From an uncultured Mailhella sp. (GTDB taxonomy: Bacteria > Desulfobacterota > Desulfovibrionia > Desulfovibrionales > Desulfovibrionaceae): 64,000 nt of DNA. This document shows, in pieces, positions 15,849 to 24,946 of the stretch (position 1 is the stretch's first letter; each line of letters begins with the position of its first letter). The position numbers were made by a program, and so were the translations under genes. The notes under the pieces were generated by a model. That model did no database searches. It worked only from the letters and a program-made list of their open reading frames with translations, and was not told the origin of the DNA. The stretch covers positions 2,497,001 to 2,561,000 of the forward strand of contig NZ_OZ007001.1 of the NCBI RefSeq assembly GCF_963931295.1, given 5' to 3'.

Positions 15849-17555
15849 TCAGTCTTTTTTCTGCTCTTCTTCGTGCTGTTTCTTTTCTTCTTCCTCGCGC
15901 AGGGCGCGGCGCAGCACCTTGCCCACCATGGATTTGGGCAGTTCGTCGCGGAATTCAAAGATGCGCGGCACCTTGTAGGACGCCAGCTTGGTGCGGCAGA
16001 AGGCGGCCAGCTCGGAAACGGTGATCTTTTCGCCGTCCTTGGGCACGATGTAGGCCTTGAGGGTTTCGCCGCGGGCCTTGTGCGGCACGCAGAGCGACAC
16101 GGCTTCCTTAATCTTGGGATATTCGTGCAGCACTTCGTCGATTTCGCGGGGGAACACGTTGTAGCCGCCGACAATGGCCATGTCCTTCTTGCGATCGACG
16201 ATGAAGTAGTAGCCGTCGCTGTCGCGGTAGGCGATATCGCCGGTATGCAGCCAGCCGTCGGCGAGGGTGGAGGCAGTTTCTTCGGGCTGATTCCAGTAGC
16301 CTTTCATGACCTGCGGGCCGCGGATGATGAGTTCGCCGCATTCGTTGTCGCCGAGATCTGTTTTGCCGGTTTCGATATCGACGATGCGGACCTCGGTTTC
16401 CGGAATGGGCACGCCGATGGAGCCTATTTTCTGCAGACCGTAAACGGGGTTTGCGATGACCACGGGAGAGGCTTCGGTGAGGCCGAGGCCTTCGGTGATG
16501 TTGGCGTGGGTGATGTCCTGGAACTGCTTGAGGCTGGCCTGCGGGAAGGGCGAGGAGCCGGAGATGCACAGCTGAATGCAGGTGAGGTCGTAGTGGGAGA
16601 TGTCCTTCTGCTGCATGAGGGAGATGTACACGGAAGGCGCGCCCACGAAGAAGGTGGGACGGTGCTTCTTGATGAGCTCCAGCACGTCGTGGGGGGAATA
16701 GCGCGGCACGGGCATGGTGGATGCGGCGAGCACGGCGGGGAGCACGATGTTGCCCATGAGTCCGAACACGTGGAAGAAGGGCATGATGCTCAGAAAGCTG
16801 TGCGAGGAATTGGAGGCGTCGCAGTGAATGACGGCCAGAAGCTGCTGAATCTGCGCGGAAAGGTTGCCGTGGGTGAGCATGGCGCCCTTGGAGAAGCCCG
16901 TGGTGCCTCCGGTGTACTGCAGAAGAGCGAGGGTGTCTTCGGGATGTTCGGGTTCTTCGCTGTAGCGGCGACGGGTTTTGAACATGCTTTTCCACGGAAT
17001 GACGGACTGGCCGTTGAAGCGCACTTCGGGCAGATGTCCCTGACGTTTGGCCTGAATGGGCTGCAGAATGTTGAGCGGGAAGGCCAGCGCGTCGGCGATG
17101 CGGGAAACGACGCAGGTCTGAACGCCGAGACGTTCGCGCAGGGGTTCTATTTTATTCCAGAAGAGATCGAGGGTGATGAGAAATTTGGGCGTGGCGTCGC
17201 TGAAGTGATGGGTCAGTTCCTTTTCCATGTAGAGCGGATTGGTCATGACCACGGTGGCGCCGGCCTTGAGCGCGCCCCAGAAGGCAATGATGGTCTGGGG
17301 CAGGTTGGGCAGCATGATGGCCACTCTGTCGCCCGTGTTCAGTCCGTGTTCGCGCAGGGCGGCGGCGAAGGTTTCCGCCTTTTCCTTGAGCTGCCGGTAG
17401 TTGAGGGTCAGGTTCTGGAAGATGACGGCCTTGTGGTCGCCGAAACGGTCGGCAGCTTCGTCCAGATAGGACTGGAGGGAACGGGGGACGATGTTGAGAT
17501 GCACGGGAGCGCCCTCGGCAATGTGGGGCAGCCATGCGGGAGTAGAGGCGTTCAT
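15849..17555 (-). CDS. fadD: Long-chain fatty acid--CoA ligase (AMP-forming)
   Basis: A 568-residue acyl-adenylate-forming enzyme that activates fatty acids with ATP and CoA. The AMP-binding P-loop is YTGGTTGFSKGAMLTH, the adenine-binding A5 region is TEGLGLTEASP, and the ATP-ribose motif is GWLHTGDIAYRD. The C-terminal GYNVFPREIDEVL and the catalytic lysine in PKSMVGKVLRR complete the family set. An acidic, lysine-rich tail (EEEEKKQHEEEQKKD) ends the protein. There is no strong ribosome site before the ATG. It is transcribed alone, since a terminator separates it from nadE upstream. Confidence 0.93.
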   Translation of the reverse strand: MNASTPAWLPHIAEGAPVHLNIVPRSLQSYLDEAADRFGDHKAVIFQNLTLNYRQLKEKAETFAAALREHGLNTGDRVAIMLPNLPQTIIAFWGALKAGATVVMTNPLYMEKELTHHFSDATPKFLITLDLFWNKIEPLRERLGVQTCVVSRIADALAFPLNILQPIQAKRQGHLPEVRFNGQSVIPWKSMFKTRRRYSEEPEHPEDTLALLQYTGGTTGFSKGAMLTHGNLSAQIQQLLAVIHCDASNSSHSFLSIMPFFHVFGLMGNIVLPAVLAASTMPVPRYSPHDVLELIKKHRPTFFVGAPSVYISLMQQKDISHYDLTCIQLCISGSSPFPQASLKQFQDITHANITEGLGLTEASPVVIANPVYGLQKIGSIGVPIPETEVRIVDIETGKTDLGDNECGELIIRGPQVMKGYWNQPEETASTLADGWLHTGDIAYRDSDGYYFIVDRKKDMAIVGGYNVFPREIDEVLHEYPKIKEAVSLCVPHKARGETLKAYIVPKDGEKITVSELAAFCRTKLASYKVPRIFEFRDELPKSMVGKVLRRALREEEEKKQHEEEQKKD

Positions 17556-17653
17556 GAAGCGTATCCGGGGTTAGAATGACATTAAACAGGATTATTCTAA
17601 CGTTGCTTGTCTGTTCTGTCACGCACAAAGTGGGGGCGCTCCCCCCTTGCGGA

Positions 17654-17685
17654 CAAAAAAAGGAGGCCTTTTTGAGGCCTCCTTT
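17654..17685 (-). terminator. Terminator after nadE
   Basis: AAAGGAGGCCT and AGGCCTCCTTT form an 11-bp stem followed on the minus strand by a run of T. Confidence 0.88.
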
Positions 17686-17709
17686 GGCGGTGTTCAGGGA
17701 AGAAACGGA

Positions 17710-19323
17710 TCAGAGTCCGCGGGAAACGGCGGGCACGCACCAGTCGATGCCGAGGGTGCAGGAGCTGAGCTTCAGCGCGGGCGCGCTTTGATGACGCTTG
17801 AATTCCGACGCGGCCAGACGGCGCACCACGCCGCGCACCACATCGTCGGAAACGCCGGGAACCACAAGAGTTTCGGGATTCGCGCCGTTTTCCAGAAGTT
17901 CGCGGAGAATGGCGTCGAGCACGTCATAGGGGGGCAGGTTGTCCTCGTCCACCTGACCGGGATGCAGTTCGGCGGAAGGAGCCTTTGTGAAAATATGCTC
18001 GGGAATGATGTTTCCGCCGCGCATGTTGTTGTACCAGCGGGCGACTTCGTACACTTCGGTCTTGTACAGATCGCCGATGGGTTCGATGGCGCCTACGGTG
18101 TCGCCGTAGAGGGTGCAGTAGCCCGCGGCGTTTTCCGACTTGTTGCCGGTGCCCAGCACGGCGCGTCCGAGGCGGTTGGCAAAGGCCATGAGCAGGGTGC
18201 CGCGGATGCGGGGCTGAATGTTGTCGGCCGTGAGATCGTTGTCCACGGCGGGCAGTTCGGCGAAGAGCGGATTGAGCACGGTGTCGAAGGCGTCCATGAT
18301 GGGGGTGATGCGCGCGGTGCTCGCCTGAATGCCGAGGTTTCGGGCCAGCACGTCGGCGTCGCTTTCGCTGTGATCGGTACTCCAGCGCGAGGGCATGAGC
18401 ACGGCGAGCACGTTTTCGGCGCCGAGGGCTTCGGTGGCGATGCAGGCCACGAGGGCGGAATCCATGCCGCCGGAGAGGCCGAGCACCACGCCTGTCATGC
18501 CGCACTTGTGGACGTAGTCGCGCACGCCGAGCACGGCCGCGCGGAACAGCGCTTCGGCGCGTTCGGGCACGGGCTGGATGGTTTCGGGGGCGGGGCCGTC
18601 GGCGAGGGCCACGGCGGAGGCGGTCACGCTGTCCTTGGAGAGATCCACGACCAGCGCGGCTTCCTCAAAGGAAGAGGTGCGGGCCACGACTTCGCCGGAG
18701 GCGTCGAGCACGAAGCTTCTGCCGGAATAGATGAGACTGTCCACCGCGCCGCACTGATGCACGGTGAGCACGGGAAGCTTCCACAGGCTGGCGAGTGCGG
18801 AGCAGTGCATTTCGCTTTTTTCCTGCGTTTCCGGCAGGAAAAGCTCGGGGGAAGTGAAGAGCACGGCATCGACCGACGCGGCGGCCTTGGCGCTCTTGAG
18901 CAGGCCGAGGGCTTCCTGATGGGCCCAGGCGGGTTCGGTTTCGGGCAGGTAGAGGGCGGGGCCTCCGGGAATGCGTATGACGCCGTTGCTCTGCCTGGCG
19001 AGGGCGATGAGGTTGCCCTGCGAAAGCAGCACGTAGAGGGGCACCTCCGCGCCGGTGAGGGAAATCAGCATGTCGGGGCCGTCGGCGAGCATGTCGGCGA
19101 GTTCGTGGGCGGCGTCGCGGCAGCGGCGGTAGAAGCCGCCGATGTGCTTCAGAGGTTCCCACGGCACGCCGGCGAGAGCATAGGCGGGAGTGACGCACAG
19201 CGTGCGTTCGCCCGGAGCGGCGGGATGGGCGGCTGCGGCCTTTCGGGCCATGTCGGCCAGTTTGTGCGCATTGCCGCGGAAGTCGCCGGGAACGGGATTG
19301 TGCTGAAGAAGAATAATATGCAT
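17710..19323 (-). CDS. nadE: NAD+ synthetase with nitrilase-like N-terminal domain
   Basis: It catalyses ATP-dependent amidation of nicotinate adenine dinucleotide to NAD+, in the cytoplasm. The C-terminal synthetase domain (about residues 270-537) has the ATP pyrophosphatase loop LGLSGGMDSALVA and the GTGNKSENAAGYCTLYGD block. The N-terminal 260 residues resemble the glutaminase (nitrilase) domain of two-domain NadE, but the usual catalytic Glu-Lys-Cys residues are not recognisable: the PELALxGY site reads PAYALAG, and no CED motif is present. It may therefore depend on free ammonia. At 537 residues it is close to normal two-domain length. It lies 208 bases downstream of dapB on the same strand. 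Confidence 0.9.
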   Translation of the reverse strand: MHIILLQHNPVPGDFRGNAHKLADMARKAAAAHPAAPGERTLCVTPAYALAGVPWEPLKHIGGFYRRCRDAAHELADMLADGPDMLISLTGAEVPLYVLLSQGNLIALARQSNGVIRIPGGPALYLPETEPAWAHQEALGLLKSAKAAASVDAVLFTSPELFLPETQEKSEMHCSALASLWKLPVLTVHQCGAVDSLIYSGRSFVLDASGEVVARTSSFEEAALVVDLSKDSVTASAVALADGPAPETIQPVPERAEALFRAAVLGVRDYVHKCGMTGVVLGLSGGMDSALVACIATEALGAENVLAVLMPSRWSTDHSESDADVLARNLGIQASTARITPIMDAFDTVLNPLFAELPAVDNDLTADNIQPRIRGTLLMAFANRLGRAVLGTGNKSENAAGYCTLYGDTVGAIEPIGDLYKTEVYEVARWYNNMRGGNIIPEHIFTKAPSAELHPGQVDEDNLPPYDVLDAILRELLENGANPETLVVPGVSDDVVRGVVRRLAASEFKRHQSAPALKLSSCTLGIDWCVPAVSRGL

Positions 19324-19531
19324 GGAGAACCTCGATGGCCGCTCGGCCGGATGTATCTTGAAGCGTTTTTACAAAATGGAACCCGGTGCGGAAAAAAGGG
19401 GAAAAATCTGGCGGAGAAAGCCGTCATGCCGGAGAGCGGCGGCTTTGCAGGGCCTGAAACATTGTTCCTGCCGGGTACAGAACGGCCCGTTTCCGGCACG
19501 GGGCTCGGAAACGGGACCATGAGTTATTTAG

Positions 19532-20323
19532 CTAATCGTGCAGCACGTCCTGCATGTTGTACACGCGGCCGGGCTTTTGGGAGACAATCCAGCGCGCGGC
19601 GCGAAGCGCGCCGTTGGCGAAGTTTTCGCGGGAATGGGCCTGATGCGTGATTTCTATGCGTTCACCGGGGCCCATGTAGTAGATGGTGTGAACGCCGACC
19701 ACGTCGCCGCCGCGCAGGGATTGAATGCCGATTTCCGCATGCTTGCGGGGTTCGCGCACGTCGAAGCGGTTGGTGTTGATGTCGGCGCGGGTCAGACCCT
19801 TGGCGGCCAGAAGGGGTTCGGCCAGGAGCAGGGCGGTGCCGCTGGGGGCGTCCTTTTTCTTGTTGTGGTGGATTTCCATCATTTCCACGTCGTAGGCGTC
19901 GCCGAGCAGGGCGGTGAGGCGGGGAAGGATGTCCATGATGACGTTGATGCCCACGCTCATGTTGGCGGAACGGAAGACAAGACTGCGGGCGGCGAGGGCG
20001 TCGAGTTCTGCAAGCTGATCTTCGGAGAAGCCCGTGGTGCCGATGATGATGGGATTGCCGTGCTCCGCGGCGGCGCGGGCCGTGGCCAGGGTGGCCTCGG
20101 GAGCCGTGAAATCTATGACCACCGCGCCGGGACACTGAGGCAGCACCGTGGAAATATCGCTGGAAACCAGCGCGCCGGAAGCCTTGAAGCCTGCGAGCCT
20201 GTCCGCGGCTTCCGAACGTTCTAGCACGGCGGCAAGGACAAGATCGTCCGCTTCTTCCACGAGGCGGGCGATGGTGGAACCCATGCGGCCGGCGGCACCC
20301 ATGACAATGACGGAAAGAGCCAT
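19532..20323 (-). CDS. dapB: 4-hydroxy-tetrahydrodipicolinate reductase
   Basis: A 263-residue NAD(P)H-dependent enzyme of the lysine/diaminopimelate pathway. The N-terminal Rossmann motif is VMGAAGRMGSTIA, followed by IDFTAPEATL and GTTGFSEDQL. The catalytic-domain signature is EIHHNKKKDAPSGTAL, which is the dihydrodipicolinate-binding loop. Length and motif order are complete. It is the first gene of a minus-strand group, with nadE downstream. No attenuator or lysine riboswitch is visible upstream. Confidence 0.96.
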   Translation of the reverse strand: MALSVIVMGAAGRMGSTIARLVEEADDLVLAAVLERSEAADRLAGFKASGALVSSDISTVLPQCPGAVVIDFTAPEATLATARAAAEHGNPIIIGTTGFSEDQLAELDALAARSLVFRSANMSVGINVIMDILPRLTALLGDAYDVEMMEIHHNKKKDAPSGTALLLAEPLLAAKGLTRADINTNRFDVREPRKHAEIGIQSLRGGDVVGVHTIYYMGPGERIEITHQAHSRENFANGALRAARWIVSQKPGRVYNMQDVLHD

Positions 20324-21270
20324 ATGATTTCTCCGGTTCTTGGTGGGATGATACGCAGGACTTGAGCATAAAAAAAACTGATGGGGAGCGCAAGTTATGG
20401 GGTTTAATTCACATTAAACCCGGACATGCGTCGGGGAGGAGCGGGAGCGCTGCCGGATGGGGCGAAGTGCGGCGTGTTTTTTGGTTGCGGAAGCGTGTGT
20501 TGCGGAACTTTTGGGGGAGAAGAATGCAAAGTTGCGGTCTGCGTCGGGAGATTATGAAACGGAAGACCGGGGGAACGCGCTCGGCGTCTTCTGCGTCGGG
20601 GGCGTTTCGGCGTTGTCTCTTCCGGCGGCGGACGGAACATCCCGGCGGGTGCATCGCGCAGTTTTTTTTGGGGGGGAAAAGCGAAATGGAGCCGGGCTTC
20701 GGCCCGGCTCTCGGAGGGGAGCTCAACTCCACGGCTGAGTGGGGAATTTCGTCAGTGGCGGTGATGGGTGACGGCGGCGTTTTTCGTCGAGGAAGGGCGC
20801 TGTGCGGATGTTCAGGACTCGGCGGCGGGCTTGTGCTGGACGCGGCGGCGTCCAGAGCCTCGGCTCGGGGCGGACTCTCAGCCGCAAAGGCGAGCGCGAA
20901 GGAAGGCGCGAAAGAGAAAGAGAGCGCGGCGTCGGGCAAACGGCGCGGCACGGGAGGTTCGAGGCGCTTCAAGGGCCGCTGTTGAGGAAATATCGTTCGT
21001 CTTGCGCGCTTCGCGCAGCATCGCGCCGGGAAAGGTATTGTCTTTCGGGCAGTCCGTTTCCCATCCGGCTCCCGCTCTGGAGAACACGCGGAACTTCGGC
21101 GGCACAGCGGAACGGAAGAAAACGCGCGCCGCGAATGACATGGGGCCTGCGGCACTGGGGGCGAAAAGCGCGGCGTCGGCCACTCGCTGCGCCGACAAGG
21201 CACGGCAAAGTCTTTCGGGGCGGGCGGATGCGGCGTCGTCCACACGTTTGGCCCGCCTCGCCACGGACAG
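20324..21270. other. 0.95-kb spacer without a recognisable gene
   Basis: A purine-rich spacer between dapB and the ackA terminator. Open frames on both strands give low-complexity arginine/proline/serine-rich translations with no motif. I see no RNA gene. Confidence 0.55.
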
Positions 21271-21305
21271 AAAAAGGCCCTGCCGGAGACCGGCAGGGCC
21301 TTTTT
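21271..21305 (-). terminator. Terminator of pta-ackA
   Basis: AAAAAGGCCCTGCCGG and CCGGCAGGGCCTTTTT form a near-perfect bidirectional hairpin with T-runs on both strands. Confidence 0.92.
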
Positions 21306-21324
21306 GATGCGTCAGAGACGGAAA

Positions 21325-22545
21325 TTACGCCTTGCCTTCGGCAATGCTCACGGAGATGCGGGCGATTTCCAGTTCTTCATCGGTGGGAATGACGGCCACC
21401 TTCACGCGGGAGCCTTCCTTGCTGATGAAGTGAGGATCGCCGCGGCGCACGTTGTTGAGTTCGGGATCGAGTTCGATGCCGAATTCTTCGAGGTTCTCAA
21501 GGATCTTGGCGCGGACGGGCGCGGCGTTTTCACCGATGCCGCCGGCGAAGGCGATGAGATCCACATGACCGAGGGCGGCCATGTACGCGCCGATGTACTT
21601 CTTCACGGAGTAGCACTGCGTGTTGAAGGTGAGGATGCAGTCGGGATCGCCCGCTTCCACGCCGGCTTCGATGTCGCGGCTGTCGCTCTTGCCGCAGAGG
21701 CCGAGGAAGCCGGATTTCTTGTTCATGAGGGTGTCGATTTCATCGGGGGTGAAGCCTTCGTTCTTCATGAGGAAGGGAACGATGGCGGGGTCGATGTCGC
21801 CGCAGCGGGTGCCCATGACGAGGCCCTGCAGGGGGGTGAGGCCCATGCTGGTGTCCACGCACTTGCCGGCGCGCACGGCGGACACGGAGCTGCCGTTGCC
21901 GAGATGGCACACGATGACGTTCACTTCGGAAGGCTTCTTGCCGAGCAGGGCGGCGCCGGCCTTGGACACGAAGCGATGGGAGGTGCCGTGGAAGCCGTAG
22001 CGGCGGATGTTGTACTTCTTGGTGAGTTCCTTGGGCAGGGCGTAGGTGTAGGCGTAGTCGGGCATGGTGGCATGGAAGCCGGTGTCGAAGACGGCCACGT
22101 TGGGCACGCCGGGGAACAGCTTTTCCATGGCTTCGATGCCGGTGAGGTTGGCGGGGTTGTGCAGCGGTCCGAGGGGAATGTAGTCGCGGATGACCTGCTT
22201 GACTTCCTCGGTGACGAGCGCTTCCTGATAGTCGGGGCCGCCCATGAGCACGCGATGGCCGATGACCACGATTTCGGCCGGATCGTCGATGACGCCGCCG
22301 AGTTCATGCTTCATGAGCACTTCGGCTACCTTGGCCATGCCGGCGGCATGGGTGTCGTAGTTGCCGGGATATTCAAACTTTTCGGTTTTGCCGTCGGCGG
22401 TGAAGCGCTTGTGGGTGAGCATGCTGTCGGGGGAGCCGATGCGTTCCACGAGGCCCTGGCAGAGGCGGCGTTCGGTTTCCTTTTCGAGAACCTGATACTT
22501 GAAGGAGGAGCTGCCGCCGTTGATGACGAGAATTTTCTTGACCAT
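21325..22545 (-). CDS. ackA: Acetate kinase
   Basis: A 406-residue enzyme interconverting acetyl phosphate plus ADP and acetate plus ATP, giving substrate-level phosphorylation. Motifs seen are the N-terminal VINGGSSSFKYQ, FDTGFHATMPDYAYTYALP, the RRYGFHGTSH phosphate loop and the FAGGIGENAAPVR block near the C-terminus. Its ATG overlaps the pta stop codon by one base (TAATG), so the two are translationally coupled. Together they form the acetate end of lactate/pyruvate oxidation in this type of organism. Confidence 0.97.
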   Translation of the reverse strand: MVKKILVINGGSSSFKYQVLEKETERRLCQGLVERIGSPDSMLTHKRFTADGKTEKFEYPGNYDTHAAGMAKVAEVLMKHELGGVIDDPAEIVVIGHRVLMGGPDYQEALVTEEVKQVIRDYIPLGPLHNPANLTGIEAMEKLFPGVPNVAVFDTGFHATMPDYAYTYALPKELTKKYNIRRYGFHGTSHRFVSKAGAALLGKKPSEVNVIVCHLGNGSSVSAVRAGKCVDTSMGLTPLQGLVMGTRCGDIDPAIVPFLMKNEGFTPDEIDTLMNKKSGFLGLCGKSDSRDIEAGVEAGDPDCILTFNTQCYSVKKYIGAYMAALGHVDLIAFAGGIGENAAPVRAKILENLEEFGIELDPELNNVRRGDPHFISKEGSRVKVAVIPTDEELEIARISVSIAEGKA

Positions 22546-24080
22546 TATTTGAGTCCCTTTTCGGCCTGAGCCTGGATAGCGGTGATGGCAACGGTGTTGA
22601 CGATGTCCGGCACGGTGCAGCCGCGGGACAGATCATTGACGGGCTTGCGCAGACCCTGAAGCACGGGGCCGATGGCCACGGCGTGGGCGGAGCGCTGCAC
22701 GGCCTTGTAGAGGTTGTTGCCGGTGTTGATGTCGGGCACGATGAACACGCTCGCGCGGCCGGCCACGGGATCGCCGGGCATCTTGGTCTTGGCGGTGGCG
22801 GCGTCCACGGCGGCGTCGTACTGGATGGGGCCGGTGATGAGAAGTTCAGGAGCCTTTTCCTTGGCGAGGCGGGTGGCTTCCTTCACCTTGTCCACGGTGG
22901 GGCCCTTGCCGGAATTGCCGGTGGAGTAGGAGAGCATGGCCACGCGGGGTTCGAGGCCGAAGGCGGCGGCGGTTTCGGCGGTGGTCACGGCGATGGTGGC
23001 CAGCTGTTCGGGATCGGGATCAAGGTTGATGGCGCAGTCGCCGTAGGTGTTCACGCGGTCCTTGAGGCAGACGAAGAATGCGCTGGACACGATGGAGGCC
23101 GTGGGCTTGGTCTTGATGAATTCAAGGGCGGGGCGCACGGTGTGGGCGGTGGTGTTCACTGCGCCGGAAACCATGCCGTCGGCCTTTTCCTTGTAGATCA
23201 TCATGGTGCCGTAGTAGGTGCTGTCGGCCATCTTTTCGCGGGCCTGTTCGATGGTGACGCCCTTCTTGGCGCGAAGCTGCGCGTAGGTTTCCGCGAAGTC
23301 TTCAAAGTCGGGGGCGGTCACGGGATTGATGATCTGCGCGCCGTCCACGTTCACGGAAAGTTCCGCGGCGCGGGCGTGAATCTTTTCGGGATCGCCGAGC
23401 AGGATGATTTCGGCCACCTTGCGCTGAAGGAGAATGGCGGCAGCCTTGATGAGGCGGTCTTCCTCGCCTTCGGGCAGCACGATGCGCATGGGATGCTTCT
23501 GAGCCTGTTCGATGAGGCCGAATTCAAAGAGGCGGGGCGTGATGTGGCCGTTGCAGGCGTCGAGGATGGAAGCGAAGTCGGCGGCCTTGCTGCTCACGGG
23601 GAAGGAGAAATACGCGGCCACGGCCTTTTCGTCTTCTTCGCTCATGCCGGAGAGGAACACGCCGAGCAGTTCCACGCACTGTTCCTTCATCTGGCACTGG
23701 AAGGTGGTGACGGTGGCGGCGACTTCGGCGGGCGAGCAGCCTTCGCCGGAGAGGGCGAGCACCACGGGAGCGCCCATGTTGGCGGCCACGCAGGTGTTCA
23801 GGGCGTTTTCAAACGCGGCGCTTTTGCCGGTGAAGTCGGTGCCTTCGCAGAGCACGAAGTCGGCGTTGGCGGCGGCTTCCTTGTAAGCGGCGAGAACGGA
23901 ATCAACGAGTTCGTTGCACTTGCCGCCGTTGATGAGCTCAAGGGCGGTCTTGAGGCAGGGAACGGGACGGAACAGAACCGGGGCCTTGGCGGAACCCTTG
24001 ACGAGATCCATCAGTCCGGCGACGGCGTCGGCCTTGCCGGAATTCGCCGCAAGAGCGGTGACGAAAAGCGTGCGTGCCAT
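22545..24080 (-). CDS. pta: Phosphate acetyltransferase, short form lacking the DRTGG domain
   Basis: It converts acetyl-CoA and phosphate to acetyl phosphate. The C-terminal catalytic domain (from about residue 197, MRIVLPEGEEDRLIKAA, to the end) is complete, with SYSTGNSGKGPTVDKV and PVNDLSRGCTVPDIVNTV. The protein has 511 residues. Long Pta proteins are about 700 and carry an N-terminal P-loop domain plus a DRTGG domain. Here a shortened N-terminal domain (LFVTALAANSGKADAVA, no intact P-loop) leads straight into the catalytic part. The start follows AAGGAG. It is upstream of and coupled to ackA. Confidence 0.94.
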   Translation of the reverse strand: MARTLFVTALAANSGKADAVAGLMDLVKGSAKAPVLFRPVPCLKTALELINGGKCNELVDSVLAAYKEAAANADFVLCEGTDFTGKSAAFENALNTCVAANMGAPVVLALSGEGCSPAEVAATVTTFQCQMKEQCVELLGVFLSGMSEEDEKAVAAYFSFPVSSKAADFASILDACNGHITPRLFEFGLIEQAQKHPMRIVLPEGEEDRLIKAAAILLQRKVAEIILLGDPEKIHARAAELSVNVDGAQIINPVTAPDFEDFAETYAQLRAKKGVTIEQAREKMADSTYYGTMMIYKEKADGMVSGAVNTTAHTVRPALEFIKTKPTASIVSSAFFVCLKDRVNTYGDCAINLDPDPEQLATIAVTTAETAAAFGLEPRVAMLSYSTGNSGKGPTVDKVKEATRLAKEKAPELLITGPIQYDAAVDAATAKTKMPGDPVAGRASVFIVPDINTGNNLYKAVQRSAHAVAIGPVLQGLRKPVNDLSRGCTVPDIVNTVAITAIQAQAEKGLK

Positions 24081-24890
24081 GGGGAAAACTCCTTCACATA
24101 GAGAAATTCAGCCGGAAAAGAAACGCCTCTGGCGGGGCAGATACGTCTGCTCAGTGTAATGAGCTCATGAAATGAGTCAAGAGCCCGGCCCCGGACTTCG
24201 GCGCGCGCGGCGGAAGAATGATTGGTGTAATACGTTGTTATATTATGGAAAAATGATGTTTCAGAAAAATTGATTGAGCGCTCAATTTAATTCTGTTCGG
24301 AACCTGTCCGGCGAAGGAGAGCAGCTTTGTCGACATCGGTCGGGATTTTTCCGTCATGGCCATGGTTGCGGCCGAGGTCGCGGACATCGGCCGCATGTCG
24401 TTTCTGCACCTTTGCTGCCGTCCGGTGAGGCGTGCGCGGGCTGGCGCGACGACAAGGCTCGATTTTGGGCGGGTTGTGATTTCGCGAGGGCGGGGGAATG
24501 CGGCGTTGGGGGCCCTTGGGGACTTTGTGGATGCGGAAGCGTCTCCGCGCGGGCGGCGGAGGGGGAAGCTGAACTGATGCCTCACCGATGTCGTGGGGAA
24601 TGAGCGCGCGGCGCGGGGAGTGCGGAGCTTTGCGGCAGCCGGAGCGACGGCGGTGCACAGGCTTGGGGCCCCTCGCCGGGCCTTGCCGAGGGCGGCATCG
24701 ACAACAGTGTTTTTGCGCAGGCGCAGAAAAGGGCGGGCACGCTTCCCGAGCTGCGGAATCAGGGCTTCCGCGCAGTCGCGGGGAACGTCGGCAGGCAGGA
24801 CAGCGCAGGCAGAGCGTTGCTCGCAGGCGCAGCGGATTCATGCGCCGGAAGCGTGCCCGCGCTCTGCCTGTCTCCGGGCTAAAGCGCAGC
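24081..24890. other. 0.8-kb spacer without a recognisable gene
   Basis: It holds the pta promoter region on the right of 24081 (AT-rich, 24140-24290) and then GC-rich sequence to the hemA terminator. A 14-bp palindrome lies at 24273-24286. No coding motifs are seen. Confidence 0.5.
24273..24286. promoter_or_regulatory. Perfect 14-bp palindrome, possible repressor site
   Basis: ATTGAGCGCTCAAT is a perfect palindrome about 190 bases upstream of the pta start in an AT-rich stretch. It could be an operator for a dimeric regulator controlling pta-ackA. The regulator is unknown. Confidence 0.35.
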
Positions 24891-24892
24891 AG

Positions 24893-24925
24893 AAAGCCCC
24901 GGTCCGAAAAGGGGCCGGGGCTCTT
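24893..24925 (-). terminator. Terminator of hemA
   Basis: AGCCCCGG and CCGGGGCT form the stem around a 12-base centre. On the minus strand it is followed by a short T-rich stretch, 22 bases after the hemA stop. Confidence 0.7.
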
Positions 24926-24946
24926 TTGCGGCGGCGGAGCCGCGAA

